A DNA stretch of 64,000 nt from CAVYTF01 sp963771435. Its GTDB lineage: Bacteria; Bacteroidota; Bacteroidia; Chitinophagales; Chitinophagaceae. The notes beneath the pieces are model-generated. The model ran no database searches. It saw only the letters and a list, made by a program, of their open reading frames with translations, and was not told where the DNA came from. The position numbers and the translations under genes are program-made. Of the stretch, positions 56,690 to 64,000 are shown one piece after another. How positions within the stretch are numbered: the stretch's first letter is position 1; each line of letters starts with the position of its first letter. Where the stretch lies: positions 74,533 to 138,532 of the forward strand of contig CAVYTF010000022.1 of NCBI GenBank assembly GCA_963771435.1. Direction: 5' to 3'.

Positions 56690-56710
56690 TAGATTATAAA
56701 ATAAGTCATA

Positions 56711-57037
56711 ATGACCATACAGGAAGCACAGCAACAGGTGGACGAATGGATAAAAACAGTTGGTGTGCGCTATTTCAGCGAACTGACCAACCTTGGCATA
56801 TTGATGGAGGAGGTAGGAGAATTGTCAAGAATAATGGTGCGCAAATACGGTGAGCAATCATTTAAAGAAAGCGATAAGGAAGTGAATTTAGCTGATGAAA
56901 TGGCTGATGTATTATGGGTGTTGATCTGTATTGCCAATCAAACGGGTATTGACTTAACAGAAGCACTTCAGCAAAACTTTGAGAAGAAAAGCATCCGCGA
57001 TGCACAACGGCATAAGGATAATCCCAAGTTAAAATAG
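56711..57037 (+). CDS. MazG-like nucleotide pyrophosphohydrolase
   Basis: A 108-residue all-helical NTP pyrophosphatase. Metal-binding pattern: LMEEVGELSR and NLADEMADVLWVL (EExxE and ExxD). It hydrolyses non-canonical or excess nucleotides. It lies 21 bp after the ArfB-like gene on the same strand and is probably co-transcribed; dtd and mazG-like genes are often neighbours in Bacteroidota. Confidence 0.92.
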   Translation: MTIQEAQQQVDEWIKTVGVRYFSELTNLGILMEEVGELSRIMVRKYGEQSFKESDKEVNLADEMADVLWVLICIANQTGIDLTEALQQNFEKKSIRDAQRHKDNPKLK

Positions 57038-57067
57038 ATCAGCCTTCTACTAAATGTATATTATAAG

Positions 57068-58447
57068 CTATTCCTTCGGAGCTTCAGGGGGCTTTTGCTG
57101 TTGGGGCGGCCTGTTTTGTGTGGGCCTTTGCTGTGGCGGTCTTTTTGGTTGTTGTTGCCTTCCCTGTTGATTTCCCTGGTTTCTGCCACCTTGATTACGC
57201 GGATCCTGTTGCCTTGGCCCCTCGTTTCTTGTATTCTGGTTTCTTTCACCTTGTGGCCTGGCATCTCCCCTTCTTGCTTCCTGCTGCCTCCCCTGTTGTT
57301 CTCTTGGCTGTTGGTTCCTGTTTTCCTGGCCTCTTTCCCTGTCCTTTCGTTTTCTATCATTGCGCTCCAGGCTGCGCAGGCTTATTTGGCCAACAAGATC
57401 TACATATGCAGGTTCTATTTCTTTTGTTTTATTTGCAGAGAGATCAACTGGCTGCAGATCGTCAGGCCTTTCGCCACGGGCATTCATACTTTGGATTTCC
57501 TTTACCCGTTTAATGCTCAATGGGTAGTGCATGCTGTTGTCTGGCAGCATATACCACATCAGGTTCTTAAAAATATCTTTCTTTATAAGATGTGCGTTCC
57601 CCTTTGTTGTTTGAATATTTTCAGCATTATCAGGAAAATGTTGTAACGCATCCAGGTATGTATCCAGTTCATAATTCAAACAGCATTTCAACCGTCCGCA
57701 TTGCCCGCTAAGCTTTGTTTGATTAATCGACAGGTTTTGATACCGCGCAGCAGTAGTTGTAACGCTTTTAAAGTCCGTTAGCCAGGTAGAGCAACAAAGT
57801 TCCCTGCCGCAACTGCCAATCCCACCTACTTTCCCCGCTTCCTGCCGGATGCCTATTTGGCGCATCTCCACTTTTATTTTAAAGTCATTTGCCAGCGCCT
57901 TTATCATTTCCCTGAAATCAACCCTATCATCGGACGTGTAAAAAAAAGTAGCTTTTCTACCATCCGCCTGGTACTCTACCTCACTCAGTTTCATTTGAAG
58001 GTTCAGGGTGCGTGCAATTGCCCGGCTGCGCATCAAGGTTTCCTGTTCCCGTGCTTTGTTTTGGTGAAACAATTCAATGTCGCGCTCACTGCTACGGCGT
58101 AATATTCTTTTTATCTCAGGGTTAAATTCATCCACCCCCCTCTTCTTCAATTGCAGGCGAACCATCTCTCCGGTTATACTCACCTCCCCAACGTCAAAAC
58201 CACCAGTGCCTTCAACCGTCACGTACTCCCCTTTTTCAAAATATTGCAGCAGCGGATTTCTGAAAAACTCTTTCCTGCTACCCTGCTTAAAACTCACTTC
58301 TACTACTCTACACATGCTTTCAGGGTCGCTGAACGGCAGGTTCATCAGCCAGTCATGCACATTCATCCTGTTACAGCTCCCTGTTCCGCAGCTCCCGTTG
58401 CTTTTACACCCGTTGGGTGTACCCGTACCACAACTTCCACAACCCAT
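57068..58447 (-). CDS. RicT/YaaT-like PSP1-domain protein
   Basis: A 459-residue protein. The start is cysteine-rich (MGCGSCGTGTPNGCKSNGSC). The PSP1 core shows GIRQEAGKVGGIGSCGRELC, CSTWLTDF and LSGQCGRLKCCLNYE, cysteines that in Bacillus RicT bind iron-sulfur clusters. The C-terminal 110 residues are low complexity (Gln, Arg, Pro, Asn). In Bacillus RicT affects RNA processing; in Bacteroidota this gene normally neighbours holB. Here a toxin-antitoxin pair lies between them. Confidence 0.9.
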   Translation of the reverse strand: MGCGSCGTGTPNGCKSNGSCGTGSCNRMNVHDWLMNLPFSDPESMCRVVEVSFKQGSRKEFFRNPLLQYFEKGEYVTVEGTGGFDVGEVSITGEMVRLQLKKRGVDEFNPEIKRILRRSSERDIELFHQNKAREQETLMRSRAIARTLNLQMKLSEVEYQADGRKATFFYTSDDRVDFREMIKALANDFKIKVEMRQIGIRQEAGKVGGIGSCGRELCCSTWLTDFKSVTTTAARYQNLSINQTKLSGQCGRLKCCLNYELDTYLDALQHFPDNAENIQTTKGNAHLIKKDIFKNLMWYMLPDNSMHYPLSIKRVKEIQSMNARGERPDDLQPVDLSANKTKEIEPAYVDLVGQISLRSLERNDRKRKDRERGQENRNQQPREQQGRQQEARRGDARPQGERNQNTRNEGPRQQDPRNQGGRNQGNQQGRQQQPKRPPQQRPTQNRPPQQQKPPEAPKE

Positions 58448-58496
58448 TTATTTTTTCAGTTTAAAAATTTGTAAATAAATCAAAGACGTTTATTCC

Positions 58497-58763
58497 CTAA
58501 GGAAAATATTTATAGACGTCTTTTCTGTTCAGTACTCTACTAAGTTTTATGCTTTCATCTTCCCATAAGAAACCCATTCTAAAATCTCCGAACTTTATAC
58601 GATAAGCATTTTTAAACCCTTTTATTTTTTTTGCATTCAGCAGTTTCATTCAGTGTATTGCAACTTTTAAGCGAACTGAGTATAACTGCCAATTGCTGTT
58701 TTGTTTAAGGTTTAATTCATTCTCGACATCTTTGGCAAACTTTTTTGTAATTGCTATATTCAT
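58497..58763 (-). pseudogene. RelE/ParE-type toxin with two frameshifts
   Basis: Starts MNIAITKKFAKDVENELNL, overlapping the antitoxin stop by four bases (ATGA). The frame breaks near 58695 (AAAACA run) and again near 58628 (A8 run). Corrected, it continues as LAVILSSLKSCNTLNETAEC, IKGFKNAYRIKFGDFRMGFL and DVYKYFP, the classic RelE/HigB end (YRIxxGDxRxGF). About 88 residues. Both shifts are in A runs, so either the toxin is inactivated or the sequence is wrong there. Toxins of this fold cleave mRNA on the ribosome. Confidence 0.75.
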
Positions 58764-58999
58764 TTGCCTGGCAACCCTTTTATAAATTCATCCGTTCCCA
58801 CCACATCATTATAATCAGTTTCCTGCATCATTAACCCAAGCGCAAAGTCCTCTTTATCTTCTTCTGAAAGTATTCGGCTTCTAATATGTGTCTCATTTAG
58901 AAAAGCTTTCAGCCTCTCCAGTTCTGCCTCGTCAGCAGGTTGTAATAAGATTGTTTCCATAATACTTTCCAAATATTGTTTCTTTCTATCAACTGTCAA
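58760..58999 (-). CDS. antitoxin of the RelE/ParE-type pair
   Basis: A 79-residue acidic protein (SILSEEDKEDFALGLMMQET, VVGTDEFIKGLPGK), shared in style with Bacteroidota antitoxins that have no DNA-binding domain recognisable by eye. The stop overlaps the toxin start by four bases, the usual coupling of antitoxin-first modules. It sits between holB and the RicT-like gene, interrupting an order that is normally conserved. Confidence 0.8.
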   Translation of the reverse strand: MTVDRKKQYLESIMETILLQPADEAELERLKAFLNETHIRSRILSEEDKEDFALGLMMQETDYNDVVGTDEFIKGLPGK

Positions 59000-59028
59000 C
59001 TAACATCTAACAACTTCGCTCCTCCCCC

Positions 59029-60231
59029 TCATTCCGCCAAAATTAATGTTTTATCCCTGATCACATGCACCAGCTTAATGGTAAGCGCCATAAACAGCAT
59101 TTTAGCATTAGCGTTTCGCTCAATATGGTAGGTAGCTTTGTCAAGCTCTTCAATAATAGCCTGTTGCTGGCTGATACCTGCAATTTTATTAAGCCGTTGC
59201 GAAAAATCCCGCTCCTTTTCATCCAGTGCCAGTCTGTCAGCACCGATAATTCTTATCCTTATGCTCTGCCCCAGCAAATGATTAAAATACCGCAGGAACT
59301 GCTTTTGCTTTTCCCTGCCCAGCTTGCTCATTTCTTCCACCCACTTCACCTGTGCCACCGGGCCACCCTTAATAGCTGCATTCAGCCATTCCCGCAGCAG
59401 CGACTGCCAGTCTTCGCCCGCATGTTGCAGCAACTGCAATGCCTCCCGGTAATTCCCTTCAGCAATAATGGCCGTTTGCCTCGCCGTTTCCGCAGGTGTA
59501 TTATTCCGCGTTATCAGCGCGTCCTCAATATCCTTTATCTCCAGCGCAGGCACTTTCACCAACTGGCAGCGGCTCAGTATAGTAGCCAACACCTGCTCCT
59601 CATTTTCAGCCACCAGGATAAACAAAGTATTAGGCGGCGGCTCTTCTATCAGCTTCAATAATTTATTTCCTTCCTTGCCCAGGTATTCCGGCATCCACAT
59701 CACAAGTATCTTATACCCGCTTTCAAAGCTTTTTAGGCTCAGCTTGTGGATGATGTCGTTGCATTCTTCCGCCGTAATATTCCCCTGTTGATTTTCCTTA
59801 ACCTTTATTTTTTCTATCCAGTCAAACGCATTGCCATAAGCATGATGCGTGATGAATTCCCGCCAATCTTTTACATAGTCAGTTGCCACAGGCTTATCAC
59901 CCGATTTTGCAGGAACAACAGGATAAGAAAAATGTATATCAGGATGAACGTATTGAGCGGCTTTCAAACAGGCAGGGCAAACACCACAGGAATCAGTTAA
60001 CAGTTGGTGGTTACTGGTTAGTGGTTCATCAAAACCAAACAGGGATGCAGCAGGCTGTACGCCATTCACCTTTTCACAAACCACGAACTGCGAAAACGCA
60101 AGCGCCAACGGCAAAGCACCCCCTCCTTCCTTCCCTAAAAACAATAAAGCATGGCTCAGGCGGTTTTCATGAACCATCTCTGCCAAATGCTTTTTTGTTT
60201 CAGCCTGCCCGATCACGTCTTTAAACTGCAT
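59029..60231 (-). CDS. holB: DNA polymerase III subunit delta' (HolB)
   Basis: A 400-residue clamp-loader subunit. Visible: MQFKDVIGQAETKKHLAEMV, the sensor HALLFLGKEGGGALPLALAF in place of a Walker A, zinc-type cysteines CGVCPACLKAAQ, and the delta' motif EGNKLLKLIEEPPPNTLFIL with SRC (ILSRCQLVKVP). It loads the beta clamp with the other subunits. Frame intact. Confidence 0.94.
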   Translation of the reverse strand: MQFKDVIGQAETKKHLAEMVHENRLSHALLFLGKEGGGALPLALAFSQFVVCEKVNGVQPAASLFGFDEPLTSNHQLLTDSCGVCPACLKAAQYVHPDIHFSYPVVPAKSGDKPVATDYVKDWREFITHHAYGNAFDWIEKIKVKENQQGNITAEECNDIIHKLSLKSFESGYKILVMWMPEYLGKEGNKLLKLIEEPPPNTLFILVAENEEQVLATILSRCQLVKVPALEIKDIEDALITRNNTPAETARQTAIIAEGNYREALQLLQHAGEDWQSLLREWLNAAIKGGPVAQVKWVEEMSKLGREKQKQFLRYFNHLLGQSIRIRIIGADRLALDEKERDFSQRLNKIAGISQQQAIIEELDKATYHIERNANAKMLFMALTIKLVHVIRDKTLILAE

Positions 60232-60257
60232 TAGAATGGAGAATTATTTATTGCACA

Positions 60258-60290
60258 AAACAAAAGGTTGACATCATCAACCTTTATCAT
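60258..60290 (-). terminator. intrinsic terminator of the glutathione peroxidase gene
   Basis: Stem AAAGGTTGA - CATCA - TCAACCTTT followed on the minus strand by TTTTGTTTTG, about 20 bp after the stop at 60307. Confidence 0.8.
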
Positions 60291-60306
60291 CAGCCCTTGT
60301 AACGTT

Positions 60307-60858
60307 TTACTTAATATATTTCAGCAACTCATCGCTGTCAGGTGTCACCTTGCTGTCAAAATGCGCCAGCAGGTTGCCCTTTTCGTCAATGATGAACTTG
60401 TTGAAATTCCAGCCGATGGTAGCGTCCAGCACGCCGTTCTCGCTTTTGTTGCAGAGGTATTTATAGATAGGTGTGGTATTATCGCCTTTTACGTCAACCC
60501 TTGTCGTCAGCGGGAAACTAACGCCATAGTTTTTCTGGCAGAAACTATGGATATCGCTGTCGTTGTGAAACTCCTGGTCGCCAAAGTCCGCAGACGGAAA
60601 ACCAACTATCACCAGCTTGCCCTTGTATTGTTCATACAATTTCTCCAGCGCGGCGTACTGCGGTGTAAAACCACAATGAGAGGCCGTGTTTACTATCAAT
60701 ATCTTCTTGCCTTTATATTTAGAGAAGTCTATCGTGCCCCCGTCAAGAGATTTTATTTTAAAATCGTAAATATTTTTTGCCATATTCAAATGTTTAGGCG
60801 TGAAGCTTACCATAGCAATTGCCAGTAAGATGATCGCTGCTGAAAGAAAGTATTTCAT
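60307..60858 (-). CDS. glutathione peroxidase-family thiol peroxidase, exported
   Basis: A 183-residue protein with signal peptide or anchor MKYFLSAAIILLAIAMVSFT. The peroxidatic cysteine is in NTASHCGFTPQY; the tetrad partners Gln, Trp and Asn appear in FPSADFGDQEF and GWNFNKFIID. The family usually uses thioredoxin in bacteria. Export suggests defence against peroxide at the envelope. Confidence 0.92.
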   Translation of the reverse strand: MKYFLSAAIILLAIAMVSFTPKHLNMAKNIYDFKIKSLDGGTIDFSKYKGKKILIVNTASHCGFTPQYAALEKLYEQYKGKLVIVGFPSADFGDQEFHNDSDIHSFCQKNYGVSFPLTTRVDVKGDNTTPIYKYLCNKSENGVLDATIGWNFNKFIIDEKGNLLAHFDSKVTPDSDELLKYIK

Positions 60859-60897
60859 TATAATGATTTTTTAGGAATGAGTAAATGTTATCGGGAA

Positions 60898-60905
60898 CAA
60901 AACTA
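60898..60905 (-). promoter_or_regulatory. possible -7 element of the glutathione peroxidase gene
   Basis: TAGTTTTG on the minus strand matches TAnnTTTG, 40 bp before the start codon. No clear -33 TTTG is seen at the expected distance. Confidence 0.4.
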
Positions 60906-61068
60906 AGAAAAAACTCTAGTAGAAAATGAATGGTAAAATATATGTTTTTGCTGCTATACAAAATATATTCAATTAATATGTTGATAATCAAACCATGATC
61001 TTTTTATATTTGCATGTTGAATGTAATCTTCAAGTCCACATTATTGACAAGACATAATATTTAAAAAA

Positions 61069-61692
61069 ATGATTAATAATTTGCCTTTTAATAGTTTCGG
61101 ACTTGAAGATGATGAAATTGAACGCTTTTCAGAAACTTTTAATAAACTCAAAACAAGATTCCAACCCAATTTCAAAGACGATTTTGATTTTAGTTTTAAA
61201 GGATTTGAAACATTCAGCAATTGTGCAAATGTGGATATTGAATATGTGATTGATTTGAACATCCATGACAACAGTTCATTTATTACTTTTAGTTCTATTG
61301 AATATTATTATTCTGGCTCCAAAGGTGGAGAACGTGAAGGTTGCGAATATCAAACTTGGGGCTTCTGCACAATGCAAAAAGATTTTGGAAATATACTTAT
61401 CAGGCAAGAAACCTTAGCTGACAAAATTGTCGAACTAATAAAACCAATTGAACTAGATTTTGAAGATGACTCAGAGTTCAGTAAAAAATTCTATGTCATA
61501 ACGAATGATAAAGACAAAGCAAGGGTGACAATGAATTCATCGTTTCGAAAAGCGATCTTAGAAATTCCGATAAATGATTTTGTAATAGAAATTAATAATA
61601 AGACACTAATCATAGGAAATCACAAAATAGTTGATCCTGTATCCACATTTTATTTTGCTGAATTCTTAAATAAAGTTTCTTCGATGCATTAA
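61069..61692 (+). CDS. hypothetical protein, AT-rich orphan
   Basis: A 207-residue soluble protein, acidic in the first half (FNSFGLEDDEIERFSETFNK, FKDDFDFSFKGFETFSNCAN) with a central KGGEREGCEYQTWGF and a beta-rich end. I do not recognise a family. Its low GC and isolated position between glutathione peroxidase and the ALDH suggest an accessory gene. Confidence 0.65.
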   Translation: MINNLPFNSFGLEDDEIERFSETFNKLKTRFQPNFKDDFDFSFKGFETFSNCANVDIEYVIDLNIHDNSSFITFSSIEYYYSGSKGGEREGCEYQTWGFCTMQKDFGNILIRQETLADKIVELIKPIELDFEDDSEFSKKFYVITNDKDKARVTMNSSFRKAILEIPINDFVIEINNKTLIIGNHKIVDPVSTFYFAEFLNKVSSMH

Positions 61693-61827
61693 CAAGATTG
61701 AGAAGATTTGCAGCCAACATTATATCAGACGCAGGTTAATAGACTTCGATCTTCTTCTCTAAATGACTTCCCCTTACTTACAGCCCCACGAGCCAGCAAT
61801 ATAGTACGGATGGTCATAGCTCTTCTT

Positions 61828-62955
61828 TTATTTAAACAACAACCTAAACAATTTCAACCTGCCTTTGTAAGGCGGGTATTTTACCGCAGGGTCAAACCAT
61901 GCCGGTGTGCTCATTACAGGCTTTAAGCGTGTGAAAGTGTCAAAAGTAAATTTGCCATGATATGCGCCTGTGCCGCTGTTGCCAATGCCGCCAAAAGGGA
62001 GGTGATGATTCGTAAAATGCCAGTCAGCATTATTAATACAACCTCCGCCAAAAGAAACGCTTTCGACCCATTCCTGCGCTGCTTTTTTGTCTGATGTAAA
62101 AAGATAAAAAGCAAGAGGATTTTTATTTTTCTCCACAATCGCCTGCGCTTCTGACCTTGTTTTGAAAGCAATGACAGGAAGTATAGGCCCGAATATCTCT
62201 TCATTCATAAGCAAAGCGCCTGCAGCAATATTTTCAATTAAGGTCGGTTGGATAAACAGCTTTTCAGCAACATAGGTTCCTCCCCAAATAATATCGCCTT
62301 CTTTCAGATAAGTTAGAAGTTTATCAAAGCGGTTTCGGTTGATGATCTTGCCGTAATCATAGCTTTCAGCTGCATTAGCCGTATAAAACTGTTCAATATA
62401 AAATTTCATTTTGTCCACCAGCGCCTCTTTTACCGATTCATGCACCAACAGGTAGTCAGGCGCAATACAGGTCTGTCCGGCATTAATAAATTTCCCCAGC
62501 ACAATTCTTTTTGCAGCAACAGCAATATTTGCGTCTGCCTCCACAATGCAGGGACTTTTGCCGCCTAGCTCAAGCGTAACAGGGATCAGGTCTTTCGCAG
62601 CCAGCTTATAAATTATCTTCCCGACAGGAATGCTCCCGGTATAAAATATATGATCGAACCGAAAGGCCTTCATCAGTGCAGGAACCGTTTCTGCTCCATC
62701 GCCCTGTACGAGGCTTACGTATTCTTTGCGATAAATTTCATCAACTATTTGCTGCATCATAGCTGCAGTTGCAGGCGCAAATTCTGAAGGTTCAGCACCA
62801 CGCAATTCCCCCCGGCAATGGCGCCAACCAAAGGAATAAACAGCAACTGAAAAGGATAATTCCATGGGGCAATAATGAACACAACGCCCAATGCATTCAC
62901 GGTAGCCCTTTGCAGAGGAAGGGATATTTACCAGGTCGATGCCTCCCTTTTGTCG
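61828..62955 (-). pseudogene. aldehyde dehydrogenase, 5' end missing, with two compensating frameshifts
   Basis: The C-terminal three quarters of an ALDH: FTGSIPVGK (NAD site), LELGGKSP, the catalytic cysteine in GQTCIAPDYLLV, and NEEIFGPILPV. Upstream, near 62791 and 62895, one base is missing and one extra; between them the true frame reads LGVVFIIAPWNYPFQLLFIP, normal for the family. The match ends at about LVNIPSSAK (62905-62930); the remaining N-terminal 100 residues are absent because the sequence becomes fungal on the other strand. The gene was therefore cut by the junction. Confidence 0.85.
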
Positions 62956-62961
62956 CGGTAG

Positions 62962-63731
62962 ATCAGACCTCAAAATGGAAATACGAGCGCCGACGAGAAG
63001 CACAACTAATTCTCCCCTTCCTCTACCTCGGTCCGTCTTCTGTCGCCAAAGACAAAGACTTTCTTATAAAGGAAGGCATCACGATGTTGTTGGTCATTAG
63101 GGACATGAAGTCTGCACTGGCGCGCCTACTGAATGCAGACAAAATGGCGCAAGAACTAAAGATCGAATCGGTGGCGGTGGATGTTGAGGGACCTCAAGCG
63201 CTGATCGCTGCATTTCCTGTCGCAATCAAACATATCAACGACCACTTATTGTCCGTGTACCGCCGACAGGCTCTCAATGGCACCGACCAAACTCAGGGAA
63301 ATATAACGATCAACGTGGAGTCTTTTCAGAGAGGCAAAGTTTTGGTATTCTGTGAGTCTGGTAATGAACGCTCTGCTTGCGTCGTCGCGGCGTATGTTAT
63401 GGCAATGTACGGTATGGACCTTGTGCACGCAGTGCAGTTCGTTCAATCTCAGCGCTTCTGCGTTGCACTTGGTGATGATATGAAAGGATTGCTTTGGTCA
63501 TTTCAGGATATCCTGCAGGCTCAAAGAGACGTCGGTAAAGCGAACCATCAATACTTGCAACAGCCAAAGGCGGTAGACAGTCCAATCATTCAAGCGGGTA
63601 ATTTCGGCAAGAGACATATTGAAGATACTTTCAACGAGGACACTGAGATGGAAGATGTAGGAGAGATGGATGAGGACAGATTTGCAGGTCGTGAAAAGTT
63701 TGTACCTTTCGTTGACAGCAGCGCACCTTGA
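62962..63731 (+). CDS. fungal STYX-like dual-specificity phosphatase, 5' partial
   Basis: From about 62962 the frame reads DQTSKWKYERRREAQLILPF and LYLGPSSVAKDKDFLIKEGI, the start of the STYX-type phosphatase domain. The signature loop is VLVFCESGNERSACVV: CX5R with the catalytic cysteine retained, unlike metazoan STYX where it is Gly. It continues AYVMAMYGMDLVHAVQFVQS, QRFC and an acidic tail (DTEMEDVGEMDEDRF). Codon use and protein are eukaryotic, fungal in style. TAG at 62959-62961 could be an intron acceptor, or the 5' part may be lost at the join. The stretch 63732-64000 has no gene I can support. Confidence 0.8.
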
Positions 63732-64000
63732 AAGTTTTGTTTGTGTTTTGAAATCAGGCGAACATGGCAGCGCCGGGCGAAAAGGTATTGCATCATGAAG
63801 GAAATGGACTCGGAGTTTGAAAGAGGTACATGCATTTACTGGTCTCAAGAGCCGGCGTCCAGCTATGTAGGGATGAATGCGGCGTTTATGTTGTTCCGCG
63901 GGTCTTCCTTCTCTAGATGACGGGCTTGTTGGAGCTCAGTGGCTCATAGAGTTTTCACAGCTGAAAAGTTGTGGGATTGCAAAAGCAGTCTATCGTAACG

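Noticed and set aside
63795..63920. Short open frame (MKEMDSEFERG...) after the fungal phosphatase
   Set aside because: 42 codons without similarity that I can recognise; chance length in this composition.

Overview
Almost the whole window (about 1-62,950) reads as chromosomal DNA of a Bacteroidota bacterium, most likely Chitinophagaceae or a close relative. The support is two secreted proteins with type IX secretion (T9SS) C-terminal sorting domains, a PF14905-type outer-membrane barrel, a Ku plus PE-LIG-POL LigD end-joining operon, Bacteroidota-style TTTG/TAnnTTTG promoters, and few Shine-Dalgarno sites. The last kilobase is different: from about 62,960 the plus strand encodes a STYX-like dual-specificity phosphatase of fungal type, and the bacterial aldehyde dehydrogenase running the other way is cut off there. 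The simplest reading is a bacterial contig joined to fungal DNA, by chimeric assembly, contamination or (less likely) transfer.

Layout. 0-6.5 kb: end of a sugar-nucleotide cluster (Gfo/Idh/MocA dehydrogenase and hexapeptide acetyltransferase), an HGSNAT/NagX-like membrane acyltransferase, then a MurU-like nucleotidyltransferase, an AmgK-RapZ fusion, HIT and GreA. 7-12.5 kb: asnS, tRNA-Phe, small stress and membrane proteins, a Nei-type glycosylase. 12.9-16.2 kb: LigD and Ku. 16.5-19.1 kb: AT-rich accessory genes. 19.2-22.7 kb: topoisomerase IB and an LRR-T9SS protein with a duplicated sorting-domain scrap. 22.8-28.0 kb: molybdenum cofactor block (moaD, mobA-moeB-rhodanese, moaC, moeA, moaE, moaA). 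28.1-36.0 kb: SNF2 helicase, a frameshifted aspartyl protease-PDZ gene and an M16 peptidase pair. 36.0-41.1 kb: TetR, PaaE, a helical/beta-sandwich protein and two tandem SUMF1-like proteins. 41.2-51.5 kb: outer-membrane barrel, leuS, FG-GAP-T9SS protein, TIGR03032 protein, YdeI-like protein. 51.7-56.0 kb: a rearranged second copy of the helical protein, a CDF transporter, a flippase, dtd. 56.2-61.7 kb: ArfB-like, MazG-like, RicT-like, a toxin-antitoxin pair, holB, glutathione peroxidase and an orphan gene. 61.8-64 kb: truncated ALDH and the fungal junction.

Most striking pattern: five intergenic loci (6777-6950, 12600-12830, 32041-32157, 37817-38426, 52605-52814) each hold a tandem array whose unit is 21 bp, although the five sequences are unrelated. 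The largest has 29 units (28 of 21 bp and one of 22) with a 63-bp higher-order repeat. Two arrays sit directly upstream of the only two members of one uncharacterised protein family here. In the second of those genes an internal segment of about 336 bp is inverted, splitting the gene into opposite-strand halves. Array plus protein is the best candidate in the window for an undescribed system.

A caution on quality: several genes carry single-base indels, usually in homopolymers (ligD, leuS, the 32.2-34.1 kb genes, a RelE-like toxin, the ALDH), with the encoded residues still conserved. This looks more like uncorrected sequencing error than decay, but the sequence alone cannot settle it.
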